A DNA stretch of 64,000 bases, from NCBI GenBank assembly GCA_934693135.1, contig CAKUVA010000004.1, forward strand, positions 30,810 through 94,809, in the 5' to 3' direction. Below, in pieces: positions 7,948-16,418 of this stretch (the stretch's first letter is position 1; the number at the start of each line of letters is the position of its first letter). Made by a program: the position numbers and the translations under genes. The stretch comes from an uncultured Bacteroidales bacterium. Its GTDB lineage: Bacteria; Bacteroidota; Bacteroidia; Bacteroidales; UBA932. The notes beneath the pieces are model-generated. The model was not told the origin of the DNA, made no database searches, and worked only from the letters and a program-made list of their open reading frames with translations.

Positions 7948-9989
7948 TGAACAAGATTAGTATAAATATTTTGGCTGTATTTTCAGCGGTTGTTTTATTT
8001 TTGACGGTTTCTCCAATAGTAAGTGGCTGTAAACCAGTATCTAACGAAACGCCTACACCGACTCCTCCAGATCCGGTTGAGCCAGATAAACCAATAAATC
8101 CTGAAAAGCTTTCTTCTGTATCAACATTGAAAATAGGGGAGACATTCAGTATTCCACTTACGGGCGAACTTTATATGCCTTTTAGTGGAATAAAGAAAGG
8201 CGATGTCATCACCATGACTACAAGAGCTGATAAGTCAGTACAATACTCATTGGTTTGTTCATCTGCAGATGACTCTAAAGGAGCATGGTTCTCAGTTCCA
8301 GAACATTTTATAGGTGCAATGTGTACTGTGAGTGCTTTCGGAAAGACTGCTGAGACATTTGTTGAGGTTTGTGATACGACGGCTGTGGATAAAGTCCCAG
8401 GACGTACTACATATGGTAGGGTTATAGACTGGGATGGAAAACCGGTTCCAGGTGTATCAGTCTCTGATGGTGTTCTTGTTACTGTGACTGATGATAAAGG
8501 AAGATATTACCTCTCATCCATGCGAAAAAATGGATATGTGTTCATTTCTGTACCGAAAAATTATCGTGTAGCGGTAAATCGTACCATTCCTCAATTTTTC
8601 AAGAGATTCAAGTCGACTTCAAGCTCTGATTATGAATTGAATACCTTTATCTTAGCTCCTGAAAGCAATGTGCGTCATCGTATTTTGGCATTTACTGACT
8701 GCCATCTCGCTAACAGAACCAATGACTTGAGCCAGTTTGATAGAATGTTCAAAGATGATGTTCGTGAACAAATCAAGAAGTCGGTGAACGAATCAGTGCC
8801 TCTTTATTCTGTTTGCCTTGGTGATATGTCATGGGATGCATGGTGGTATTCTAATTCATATTCCATTGAGAATTATTACCGGACGATGGAAGATATGGAT
8901 ATTCCAGTATACAATATACCTGGAAATCATGACAATGACCCTTATGTCGCTGATGATTTTAAGTCTGAAAATATGTTTCGCAAATGGATAGGGCCTACAT
9001 ATTATTCATTCAATGTTGGTGATGTCCACTATATCATGATGGACAATACTATTTTTAGAAATAAAGGTGCATCCGAAGGTGTCCTTGGCGATGTTCAGGA
9101 CTATAGCGAAGGCTTTACTTCTAATGAGATGAAATGGCTTGAGGCTGATCTTGCGAACGTCCCTGCCGGCAGTACAGTATTTTTAGGAATGCATATACAA
9201 TATACTGGGAGACCTTCGCTTAAAACAGACGGGACATTCTCATTCGCATATTCGCTTCCTTCGGAATATCGTTCAGAGATCGTTAGAATGTTGGCTCCAT
9301 TCAAGGTTCATGTTATCACTGGACATACCCATGTGAATTACACGAATGAAGTAACTGATAACCTTATTGAACACAATATTGCTGCAGTATGCGCGACATG
9401 GTGGTGGACAGGATATTATAGTGCTAATAAGGCTCATATGTGTCGTGACGGAGCGCCAGGTGGATACAAACTTTTTGATATTGCTCAAGATGGTGCGGTT
9501 AAATGGCTTTATAAACCGATGATGCGTGACGATTCATACCAGTTTAGAGTATATGACCTCAATAATTGCCATATAACCCGTGATGTATTCTGTCCTGGAG
9601 CTAAGAGTAAAGTGTCTGATGAGGTATTTTCTAAATATGCTTATGGATATGACAAGTCTCGTTCTGACAATAAACTTTTAGTCAATGTTTTCGATTATGA
9701 TGAGAAGTGGGCTGTCAAGGCTTATGAAGGAAGTCGTGAGTTACCTGTAAAAAGGGTAGATGCTTATGACCCACTTCATGTAGTCCATTTCAATATGGCA
9801 AGAATGAACACTAATTCAACTTCAGTCACATTCCCAACGCTTATGACATCTCACATGTTTGAGGTTAGTGCATCTAACGCGACATCAAGCGTAACTATAG
9901 TAGTAACAGACAGGTTTGGGAATGAATATAGAGAAACAGTTTCACGGCCGAGGAAACTATATGATATGTCCAAAGTTTCAACATATTAA
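7947..9989 (+). CDS. Calcineurin-like phosphoesterase lipoprotein with flanking CalcineurinN/C-type domains
   Basis: I start at the ATG overlapping the permease stop by one base; a TTG three bases upstream is less likely. The 680-residue protein has a lipobox (IVSGC, ~Cys27) and a Pro/Thr-rich linker. A Cna-like domain follows (GRVIDWDGKPVPGVSVSDG, TVTDDKGRYYLS), then a metallophosphoesterase core with TDCHL, LGDMSWD, PGNHDND, GMHIQ and GHTHVN, i.e. all five metal-ligand motifs. A C-terminal beta domain completes the CalcineurinN-Metallophos-CalcineurinC layout. It probably removes phosphate or cleaves a phosphodiester at the cell surface or in the periplasm. In this operon a nucleotide or phosphoribosyl substrate is plausible but inferred. 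Confidence 0.88.
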   Translation: MNKISINILAVFSAVVLFLTVSPIVSGCKPVSNETPTPTPPDPVEPDKPINPEKLSSVSTLKIGETFSIPLTGELYMPFSGIKKGDVITMTTRADKSVQYSLVCSSADDSKGAWFSVPEHFIGAMCTVSAFGKTAETFVEVCDTTAVDKVPGRTTYGRVIDWDGKPVPGVSVSDGVLVTVTDDKGRYYLSSMRKNGYVFISVPKNYRVAVNRTIPQFFKRFKSTSSSDYELNTFILAPESNVRHRILAFTDCHLANRTNDLSQFDRMFKDDVREQIKKSVNESVPLYSVCLGDMSWDAWWYSNSYSIENYYRTMEDMDIPVYNIPGNHDNDPYVADDFKSENMFRKWIGPTYYSFNVGDVHYIMMDNTIFRNKGASEGVLGDVQDYSEGFTSNEMKWLEADLANVPAGSTVFLGMHIQYTGRPSLKTDGTFSFAYSLPSEYRSEIVRMLAPFKVHVITGHTHVNYTNEVTDNLIEHNIAAVCATWWWTGYYSANKAHMCRDGAPGGYKLFDIAQDGAVKWLYKPMMRDDSYQFRVYDLNNCHITRDVFCPGAKSKVSDEVFSKYAYGYDKSRSDNKLLVNVFDYDEKWAVKAYEGSRELPVKRVDAYDPLHVVHFNMARMNTNSTSVTFPTLMTSHMFEVSASNATSSVTIVVTDRFGNEYRETVSRPRKLYDMSKVSTY

Positions 9990-10012
9990 CAACACATAAT
10001 ATCTGATAAGAT

Positions 10013-11365
10013 ATGAAACGCCAACTAATTTTAATTCTGTCTTGCTTGACCTTGATTGTATTGCAGTCATGTAAAGAAGAAGGCAGCTTTGTGGATAGAG
10101 TCCCTATCTTCAATGTCTTGGGACCTAACGGAGATGGAAGTGAAGATATTTCCATTGATGGAAAGGCTCAGACAGTAAATTTTACCGTTTTTGCGACGGA
10201 AGAATGGACTGCGTCAGTATCAGACAGCCATTATTCAGTGAGTCCTTTGTCTGGAGGATCTGGCAAGACTCCTGTGAAACTTATTGCTCCGAGCAATGAG
10301 TCCGGCTCTGTTTATAATGCTGTTCTATCTTTCGCTATGACAAGCGGGAAGACTTTTACCTTCAATATCACTCAACAGGCACAGAAGCCATATCTTGAGA
10401 TTGATCTTCATGAAAAATCATTGACTGGAGACGGAGATGAGTTCGTTGTGAATGTAGATACCAATCAGCCTGAATGGACTTATGAATTTGAAAAAGAGTG
10501 TACTTGGGTTCAGGAAAAATCAAGGACGGCTACTTCTGTCACATTCTCAGTACCAGAGAATACTTCTGGAACTAAACGCTCTGTCGATGTTCGTTTCTAT
10601 GCGACAGCAGCTCCAGAACTTATGGATTACATTTCCATTACACAAAGTGTTCCTGCGATAGCACCTGTTGCAGACCTTCTTGACGTGGTATTTAACTCTG
10701 ACAAAACAGCTAAGGACGTATCCCCAATGGGAATGTCTGTTATGTCAGACAGGCTTGACAAAAATATCTCAACCATATTCAATGATAAATATGGTTGTTA
10801 TGCGGCAGTGTTCAATAATTCTGAAATTGCGCGTAGCGGACTGAAGGAAGGGTATTATTATGTTCCTTACACGACATCTTCTGATTTTGCTAAGAAACTT
10901 GCAGATGGATTCACTTATGAACTTGTATTCTGTTCATATACGGATCCCACGGCTAAACAAGTAAAGCCATTCGCATCTACTCAAGCTGGCGGTACAGGCA
11001 TGTGTTTCAGAGCTAAGACCGGTGAAATTAATTTCGAAGTTCATGTCGGAGGGTCTTGGTGCGAGCTTTATAGTGGAGTACTTCCTCAGAAAAAGCAATA
11101 CTATCATGTTGTGGCTACATGGGACAAGGATAATGGTCTTGCTATGCTGTATGTCGATGGCCAACTTACGACTTCAGCCAATACTGTCGGGGATTTCAAA
11201 TTCATGGATACAAGCGTGGATAAGCGTTGGTTTGGAATAGGTGCTGACCCGTCAGGTGGTGATACTGGAGAAGCTTCATTCTATGGAGAAGTAGTCAAAG
11301 CTCGCCTCTATAGTGCCCCTATAAGTGCTGACGAGGTTAAGGCTCTTTATAAACTTGTAAAATAA
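10013..11365 (+). CDS. BACON-BACON-LamG surface lipoprotein
   Basis: The 450-residue protein has a lipobox LQSC followed by KEEG, a surface-export type signal. Residues ~40-118 form a BACON domain (EEWTASVSD...SVSPLSGGSG...FNITQQAQ). A second BACON-like unit spans ~130-215 (CTWVQEKSRTATSVTFSVP...ISITQSVP). Residues ~235-450 form a concanavalin A-like/LamG domain (YHVVATWDKDNGLAMLYVDGQL, WFGIGADPSGG). There is no catalytic motif. It sits just before susC, so I take it as an accessory surface ligand-binding protein, functionally like SusE/F. The ligand is unknown. Confidence 0.82.
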   Translation: MKRQLILILSCLTLIVLQSCKEEGSFVDRVPIFNVLGPNGDGSEDISIDGKAQTVNFTVFATEEWTASVSDSHYSVSPLSGGSGKTPVKLIAPSNESGSVYNAVLSFAMTSGKTFTFNITQQAQKPYLEIDLHEKSLTGDGDEFVVNVDTNQPEWTYEFEKECTWVQEKSRTATSVTFSVPENTSGTKRSVDVRFYATAAPELMDYISITQSVPAIAPVADLLDVVFNSDKTAKDVSPMGMSVMSDRLDKNISTIFNDKYGCYAAVFNNSEIARSGLKEGYYYVPYTTSSDFAKKLADGFTYELVFCSYTDPTAKQVKPFASTQAGGTGMCFRAKTGEINFEVHVGGSWCELYSGVLPQKKQYYHVVATWDKDNGLAMLYVDGQLTTSANTVGDFKFMDTSVDKRWFGIGADPSGGDTGEASFYGEVVKARLYSAPISADEVKALYKLVK

Positions 11366-11371
11366 AGTAGT

Positions 11372-14300
11372 ATGAAAATCGTGATAAAGAATATATATGC
11401 AGCTCTGCTCGTTCTATTTTGCCTTATGGCAATGGCGCCAGTTGCAGATGCTCAGAACCGTTCTGTATCGGGGCGTGTCATTGATGGGACAGGTGAAGGC
11501 GTTATCAATGCGGCTGTGACCAACAAGTCTACGAAAGAGGCTGTCATCACAGATGGAACAGGCGCGTTTACTATAACTGCTTCAAATGGACAGATTCTTA
11601 GGGTGGAAATGCTTGGTTATCAAGATGCTGAAGTGACATATACTGGGGTTTCACCTATAACTATAGTCCTTCAGGAAGACAATCAACTCCTTGATGACGT
11701 GGTTGTCGTGGGATATGCGACACAAAAGAAAATAAATGTCACAGGAGCTGTATCTTCCATATCTGGTGACCAACTTAATGCTCGTCCGGTGACATCGGCA
11801 TTCCAAGCTCTGCAAGGTGCGGATCCGTCTGTCAATATTCAGACAGGATCAGGTAATCCATCTTCATCTTCTTCCATCAATATCCGTGGTGTGCCTTCTG
11901 TGAACGGAGGATCTCCGCTTATTCTCATTGATGGTGTACCTGGAGTATCCTTGAATCATATTAACGCTTCTGATATTAAGTCTGTATCAGTATTGAAAGA
12001 TGCTTCGGCGAGCGCCATCTATGGTGCGAAAGCATCTGCAGGTGTGATACTCGTGACAACCAAAAGCGGATCTGAAGGACGTACTAAGGTTTCATACTCT
12101 TTTCAGGGAGGATGGATCATGCCTACTACTTCTACTGACTTTATATCTACTGGATATGATTGGGCTAAAGCCGTCGATGAGGTGTATTATGCCCGTTATG
12201 GTTACAGTGCATTTACATATACGGAGGAAGACTGGGCTCAGCTTGAGGCAAGACGTTATGACAAGACAGAGAACCCTGATCGCCCTTGGGTGACTGTTGG
12301 GAAAGACGGAAAATATCATTACTACGGCAACTATGACTGGTATAAGGCGTTGTTCAATGATCATCGGTTCCAGCAGCAACATGATATATCTATTTCTGGT
12401 GGGAACAAGGCTGTACAGTATTATGTAAGCGGTAAGTATTATAATCAAGAAGGTCTGTTCAGCGGGCCGGCTATTGCTAAGAAGGAACGTTTCGATACAT
12501 ACTCGTTCCGCGCTAAGGTAGATGCTAATCTTTATAAGTGGGCTAAGTGGAGCACGAATGCATCTGTGAACTATGTACATCAGGTATATCCTGGAACTAC
12601 TAACGAGGCTCTGACCATATCGGCTCTTGACCAAGCTCTTGGCCCTATGTTTGTGCCGAGAAATCCGGATGGTTCATTCGTCATTTATCCTTATGACATC
12701 AGAGGAGTAGGTGTTGGAAAGGGAAGAGGAGCTATCCTTACTGATGAAAATTATCGTCATGATATAAACAATCGCACATTAGTGCTGTCAAATTCATTGG
12801 AACTGACTCCTGTGAAAGGCCTGTCGTTGAAGGGTACATACAATATAACGAATTATAACCGGCTCTACAAGGATCGTAATCAGGCTGCTACTCATTCACG
12901 TGATATCGGAGTGATAGTAACGAATACTGCATATTCTAAAGATGAGTATCGCGAGAGAAACTATGATTATACGATACATAGCGTAGATGCTGTCGCTTCA
13001 TATAATCATACATGGAATGATGCACATCATTTCAATATCCTCGCTGGAATGAACTATGAGCAGAAGCGTTCAACGGATCTCACTGTGGATCAGTATGGAG
13101 TTGGAAATACTAAACTTGACACATTCAATTCTGTTACTGATGATACGTATTATTTGATAGGGCAGGATATTACGGCTTACAAGACGCTTGGATTCTTTGG
13201 TAGAGTGAACTATGACTATAAAGAGAAGTATCTTTTCGAAGCATCAATGCGTGCAGATGGTACATCTCGCTTTGCTAAAGGACATCGTTGGGGCTATTTC
13301 CCTTCTGCATCGGCAGGGTGGAGATTCTCGAAAGAGCAGTTCCTCAGTAATGCAAAGTCATGGCTTGCGGATGGAAAACTTAGATTCTCATATGGATCTC
13401 TTGGAAATCAGCAGGTAAGCGATTATCTTTATATACAGACTATTTCTACTGGAACTCTCGGCTATTTATTCGATGAGAATGGGAAGCCTAAATACTCCAG
13501 TGTTTCAGCTCCTATGGCGTCTGACTTGACATGGGAGACAGTGAAGACGTACAATGCTGGTCTAGATATGTCGTTCTTGAATGGTCGTTTGAACTTTACA
13601 GGTGACTTGTTTGTACGCAAGACTGAAGATATGTTGACGACATCTCTTACTCTCCCAAGTTCATACGGAGCAGCAACGCCAACAGAGAATTGTGCAGACT
13701 TACGCACGAATGGATGGGAAATAGCTTTGTCATGGAAGGATGATTTTAAGCTCGGCTCCAAGCCGTTTCAGTATGGCGTGACAGCTACATTGGGCGACTA
13801 TGTGACTAAGATTACAAAATATAATAATCCAGACAAGATATTTAGCGACTATTATGTAGGAAAAACTCTCGGTGAGATCTGGGGCTATCATGTTCCTAGA
13901 TTATTCAAGTCTGACGAAGAGGCTGCTGCATACCAGATGGCTGTGCATAATGCAAGCAATATTTATCAGCGTGTGTACAATATGTCAGGTGGTGGTCAAG
14001 GATACCTCATGGCTGGAGATGTAATGTTCGAAGATAGAAATATGGATGGATATATAAACAAAGGAGCGGGAACTGTCAATGATCCAGGAGATATGAAGAT
14101 CATAGGTAACTCTTTGCCACGTTACAATTACTCTTTCCGTTTCGACTTCAACTGGAACAATTTCGACTTGTCAGTATTTTTCCAGGGTGTGGGCAAGAGA
14201 AACTGGTATCCTACGGCCAATCCTGAGGATGTGTATGGCTCTACCAGATTTTGGAATCTGTATAGCTACACTATGGTCTCATTTATATCTAAAGATTATA

Positions 14301-14656
14301 AGGATAATATATGGACAGAAGATAATCCTAACGGATATTTTCCTCGTCTTCGTCCTATCCAGACATATTCCGGTGGTCCGCTTGCTCAGACAAATGACCG
14401 CTATCTTCAGAAAGTCAATTATTTAAGACTGAAGAATGTGACGCTGGGATATACTGTGCCTTTCAAGAGCCATGTGATATCGTCTTGCAGAGTGTTCTTC
14501 TCAGCAGAAAACTTGTATTACTGGTCACCTCTGAAGAAGTACTGCAAGACTATAGATCCTGAACTTGCAGTAGCGACTGGAGTTTACAAATCAGGTACTG
14601 GAACCGGATATACAATCCCTTGCACTGTGATTTTCGGAGCCAATATTAATTTCTAA
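11372..14656 (+). CDS. SusC-like TonB-dependent outer-membrane transporter of the ribose/nucleoside locus
   Basis: This full-length 1094-residue protein has a signal peptide ending VADAQ and a carboxypeptidase-regulatory-like N-terminal domain (RSVSGRVIDGTGEGVINAAV). The TonB box/plug region is DDVVVVGYATQKK...NIRGVPSVNGGSPLILIDGVPG. A 22-strand-type barrel ends in ANINF. It lacks an N-terminal STN domain, so anti-sigma signalling through it is not expected. It forms the import pore with the SusD encoded 13 bases downstream. The neighbours (ribokinase, permease, nucleoside hydrolases, phosphoesterase) suggest nucleosides, nucleotides or another ribose-containing ligand. Confidence 0.95.
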   Translation: MKIVIKNIYAALLVLFCLMAMAPVADAQNRSVSGRVIDGTGEGVINAAVTNKSTKEAVITDGTGAFTITASNGQILRVEMLGYQDAEVTYTGVSPITIVLQEDNQLLDDVVVVGYATQKKINVTGAVSSISGDQLNARPVTSAFQALQGADPSVNIQTGSGNPSSSSSINIRGVPSVNGGSPLILIDGVPGVSLNHINASDIKSVSVLKDASASAIYGAKASAGVILVTTKSGSEGRTKVSYSFQGGWIMPTTSTDFISTGYDWAKAVDEVYYARYGYSAFTYTEEDWAQLEARRYDKTENPDRPWVTVGKDGKYHYYGNYDWYKALFNDHRFQQQHDISISGGNKAVQYYVSGKYYNQEGLFSGPAIAKKERFDTYSFRAKVDANLYKWAKWSTNASVNYVHQVYPGTTNEALTISALDQALGPMFVPRNPDGSFVIYPYDIRGVGVGKGRGAILTDENYRHDINNRTLVLSNSLELTPVKGLSLKGTYNITNYNRLYKDRNQAATHSRDIGVIVTNTAYSKDEYRERNYDYTIHSVDAVASYNHTWNDAHHFNILAGMNYEQKRSTDLTVDQYGVGNTKLDTFNSVTDDTYYLIGQDITAYKTLGFFGRVNYDYKEKYLFEASMRADGTSRFAKGHRWGYFPSASAGWRFSKEQFLSNAKSWLADGKLRFSYGSLGNQQVSDYLYIQTISTGTLGYLFDENGKPKYSSVSAPMASDLTWETVKTYNAGLDMSFLNGRLNFTGDLFVRKTEDMLTTSLTLPSSYGAATPTENCADLRTNGWEIALSWKDDFKLGSKPFQYGVTATLGDYVTKITKYNNPDKIFSDYYVGKTLGEIWGYHVPRLFKSDEEAAAYQMAVHNASNIYQRVYNMSGGGQGYLMAGDVMFEDRNMDGYINKGAGTVNDPGDMKIIGNSLPRYNYSFRFDFNWNNFDLSVFFQGVGKRNWYPTANPEDVYGSTRFWNLYSYTMVSFISKDYKDNIWTEDNPNGYFPRLRPIQTYSGGPLAQTNDRYLQKVNYLRLKNVTLGYTVPFKSHVISSCRVFFSAENLYYWSPLKKYCKTIDPELAVATGVYKSGTGTGYTIPCTVIFGANINF

Positions 14657-14669
14657 GGAGAACCAAAGT

Positions 14670-16403
14670 ATGAAAAGATACATTATACTATCAGCAATAT
14701 CTGTCGCGCTGATGTCTGTTTCAGCGTGCGAACTGAGCCTTCTTCCTGAGGATGAAGTCGCTCCTGAAAATTATTTCGAAAACGAGTCAGACTGCCAATT
14801 GTGGTGCAACAAGTTCTATAATTCTCTGTTGGAGTCTCCTACACTTGGGTCTACGACTGACTTGTATATGTCTAATGGAATTTCCGCGTATGTGTCAGGA
14901 AATCGTAATCCTGCTACGCAAAGCTGGTCTTTTTCTACACTACGAGATATCAATTATTTGCTTGAGCATCTTGATCAGTGCAATGACAAGGCTGTAGCCA
15001 ACAAATATGAGGCTGTAGGAAGATTCTTCAGGGCATACTTTTACTTCAAGCTTGTTAGAACTTATGGCGATGTCCCTTGGTATGATCATGTTCTCGGTTC
15101 TACAGACAAGGACATCTACAAGGCTCGTGATGACAGAGGCTTTGTCATGGATAAGGTGATGGAAGACTTTGACTTCGCGATTGCTAATCTTCCTGCATCT
15201 TGGGAAAAGCTCAATACGAGGGTTACTAAATGGGCTGCTCTCGGTTATGCTAGTCGAGCTGCTCTTTACGAAGGAACTTTTCGTGAATATCATGGAATGG
15301 AAGACTCTGAAAAATATCTCAATGCTTGTGTTGACTATGCTAAGGCGTTCATTGATGCGGCTCCGTTTACGCTTTACAATGAGGGCGCTACCCCATATAG
15401 GGACCTATTCTCATCCGTGGACGTAAAAACGCAGGAAGTCGTTCTATGTCGTCATTATGATGCTCAGTATGGTGTATTCCACAGCATCGGTAATAGTATA
15501 TCTTTCGGTCGATCATCTCTGACAAGACGTTTCATCAATCACTATCTTATGGCAGATGGGACACGCTTTACTGATAAAGAAGGATGGGAAACCATGTTCT
15601 ATACCGATGAAATGAAAGGTCGTGATCCGAGGCTTGCACAGACAGTACTTTGTCCAGGTTATGTTCAAGTAGGAGCATCATCTGTGACGCCATGTGAATT
15701 TTATTCGTGGACTGGATATGAACCGATCAAACACGTTCCATCTGCGGAAAGATGTGTTTCTTCTTCAGATGATACAGACTGGATTCTTCTCCGTGCTCCT
15801 GAAGTTTATTTGAACTATGCCGAAGCGAAGGCGGAACTTGGAACTCTTACGCAAACAGATCTCGATATTTCAGTAAATAAGATTCGTGCGAGGGTAAAAA
15901 TGCCTGCCATCAATATGTCTGATGCCAATGCGTCACCAGATCCTTATATGTTGCAGTGCTATCCTAATGTTAATAAGGGAAACAATCGTGGAATTATTTT
16001 GGAAATTCGCAGAGAGCGCACCGTAGAGCTTGCTCTTGAGGAACCTGAGCGTGTGTGGGATATGTTCCGTTGGGCTGAAGCGAAGCAGTGTCTCCAGCAT
16101 TTTGTTCCTTGGTATGGCGTATATGTTCCTGCTCTTGGATCGTATGACACATCTGGAGATGGAAAACCTGATGTTGAATTCGTAAAGACATCGTCAGGTA
16201 CCGTAAAGATCAAGGTTGGAACCAAGACTCAGGATGTCGTACTTTCTAATGGAGATAGTGGGTATATCATTTCTTATTCCACTACTGATTATGGTTATCT
16301 TTGGGATGATGCACGTGATTATCTTTGGCCTATTCCAGCCAAGGACCGTACTCTGAATCCAAATCTTACCCAGAATTATGGTTATGTGGATGGTGTTGAA
16401 TAA
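14670..16403 (+). CDS. SusD-like surface binding lipoprotein of the ribose/nucleoside locus
   Basis: The 577-residue protein has a lipoprotein signal (SVSAC, Cys20) and SusD/RagB hallmarks: RFFRAYFYFKLVRTYGDVPWYD, LRAPEVYLNYAEAKAELG, IRRERTVELALEEPERVWDMFRW, and the tail YLWPIPAKDRTLNPNLTQNYGY. It lids the SusC barrel. A rare true Shine-Dalgarno sequence (AAGGAG, 14655-14660) overlaps the susC stop codon, nine bases before this ATG. This could couple translation and raise SusD yield relative to SusC. Confidence 0.95.
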   Translation: MKRYIILSAISVALMSVSACELSLLPEDEVAPENYFENESDCQLWCNKFYNSLLESPTLGSTTDLYMSNGISAYVSGNRNPATQSWSFSTLRDINYLLEHLDQCNDKAVANKYEAVGRFFRAYFYFKLVRTYGDVPWYDHVLGSTDKDIYKARDDRGFVMDKVMEDFDFAIANLPASWEKLNTRVTKWAALGYASRAALYEGTFREYHGMEDSEKYLNACVDYAKAFIDAAPFTLYNEGATPYRDLFSSVDVKTQEVVLCRHYDAQYGVFHSIGNSISFGRSSLTRRFINHYLMADGTRFTDKEGWETMFYTDEMKGRDPRLAQTVLCPGYVQVGASSVTPCEFYSWTGYEPIKHVPSAERCVSSSDDTDWILLRAPEVYLNYAEAKAELGTLTQTDLDISVNKIRARVKMPAINMSDANASPDPYMLQCYPNVNKGNNRGIILEIRRERTVELALEEPERVWDMFRWAEAKQCLQHFVPWYGVYVPALGSYDTSGDGKPDVEFVKTSSGTVKIKVGTKTQDVVLSNGDSGYIISYSTTDYGYLWDDARDYLWPIPAKDRTLNPNLTQNYGYVDGVE

Positions 16404-16418
16404 TAAATAACATTGAAA

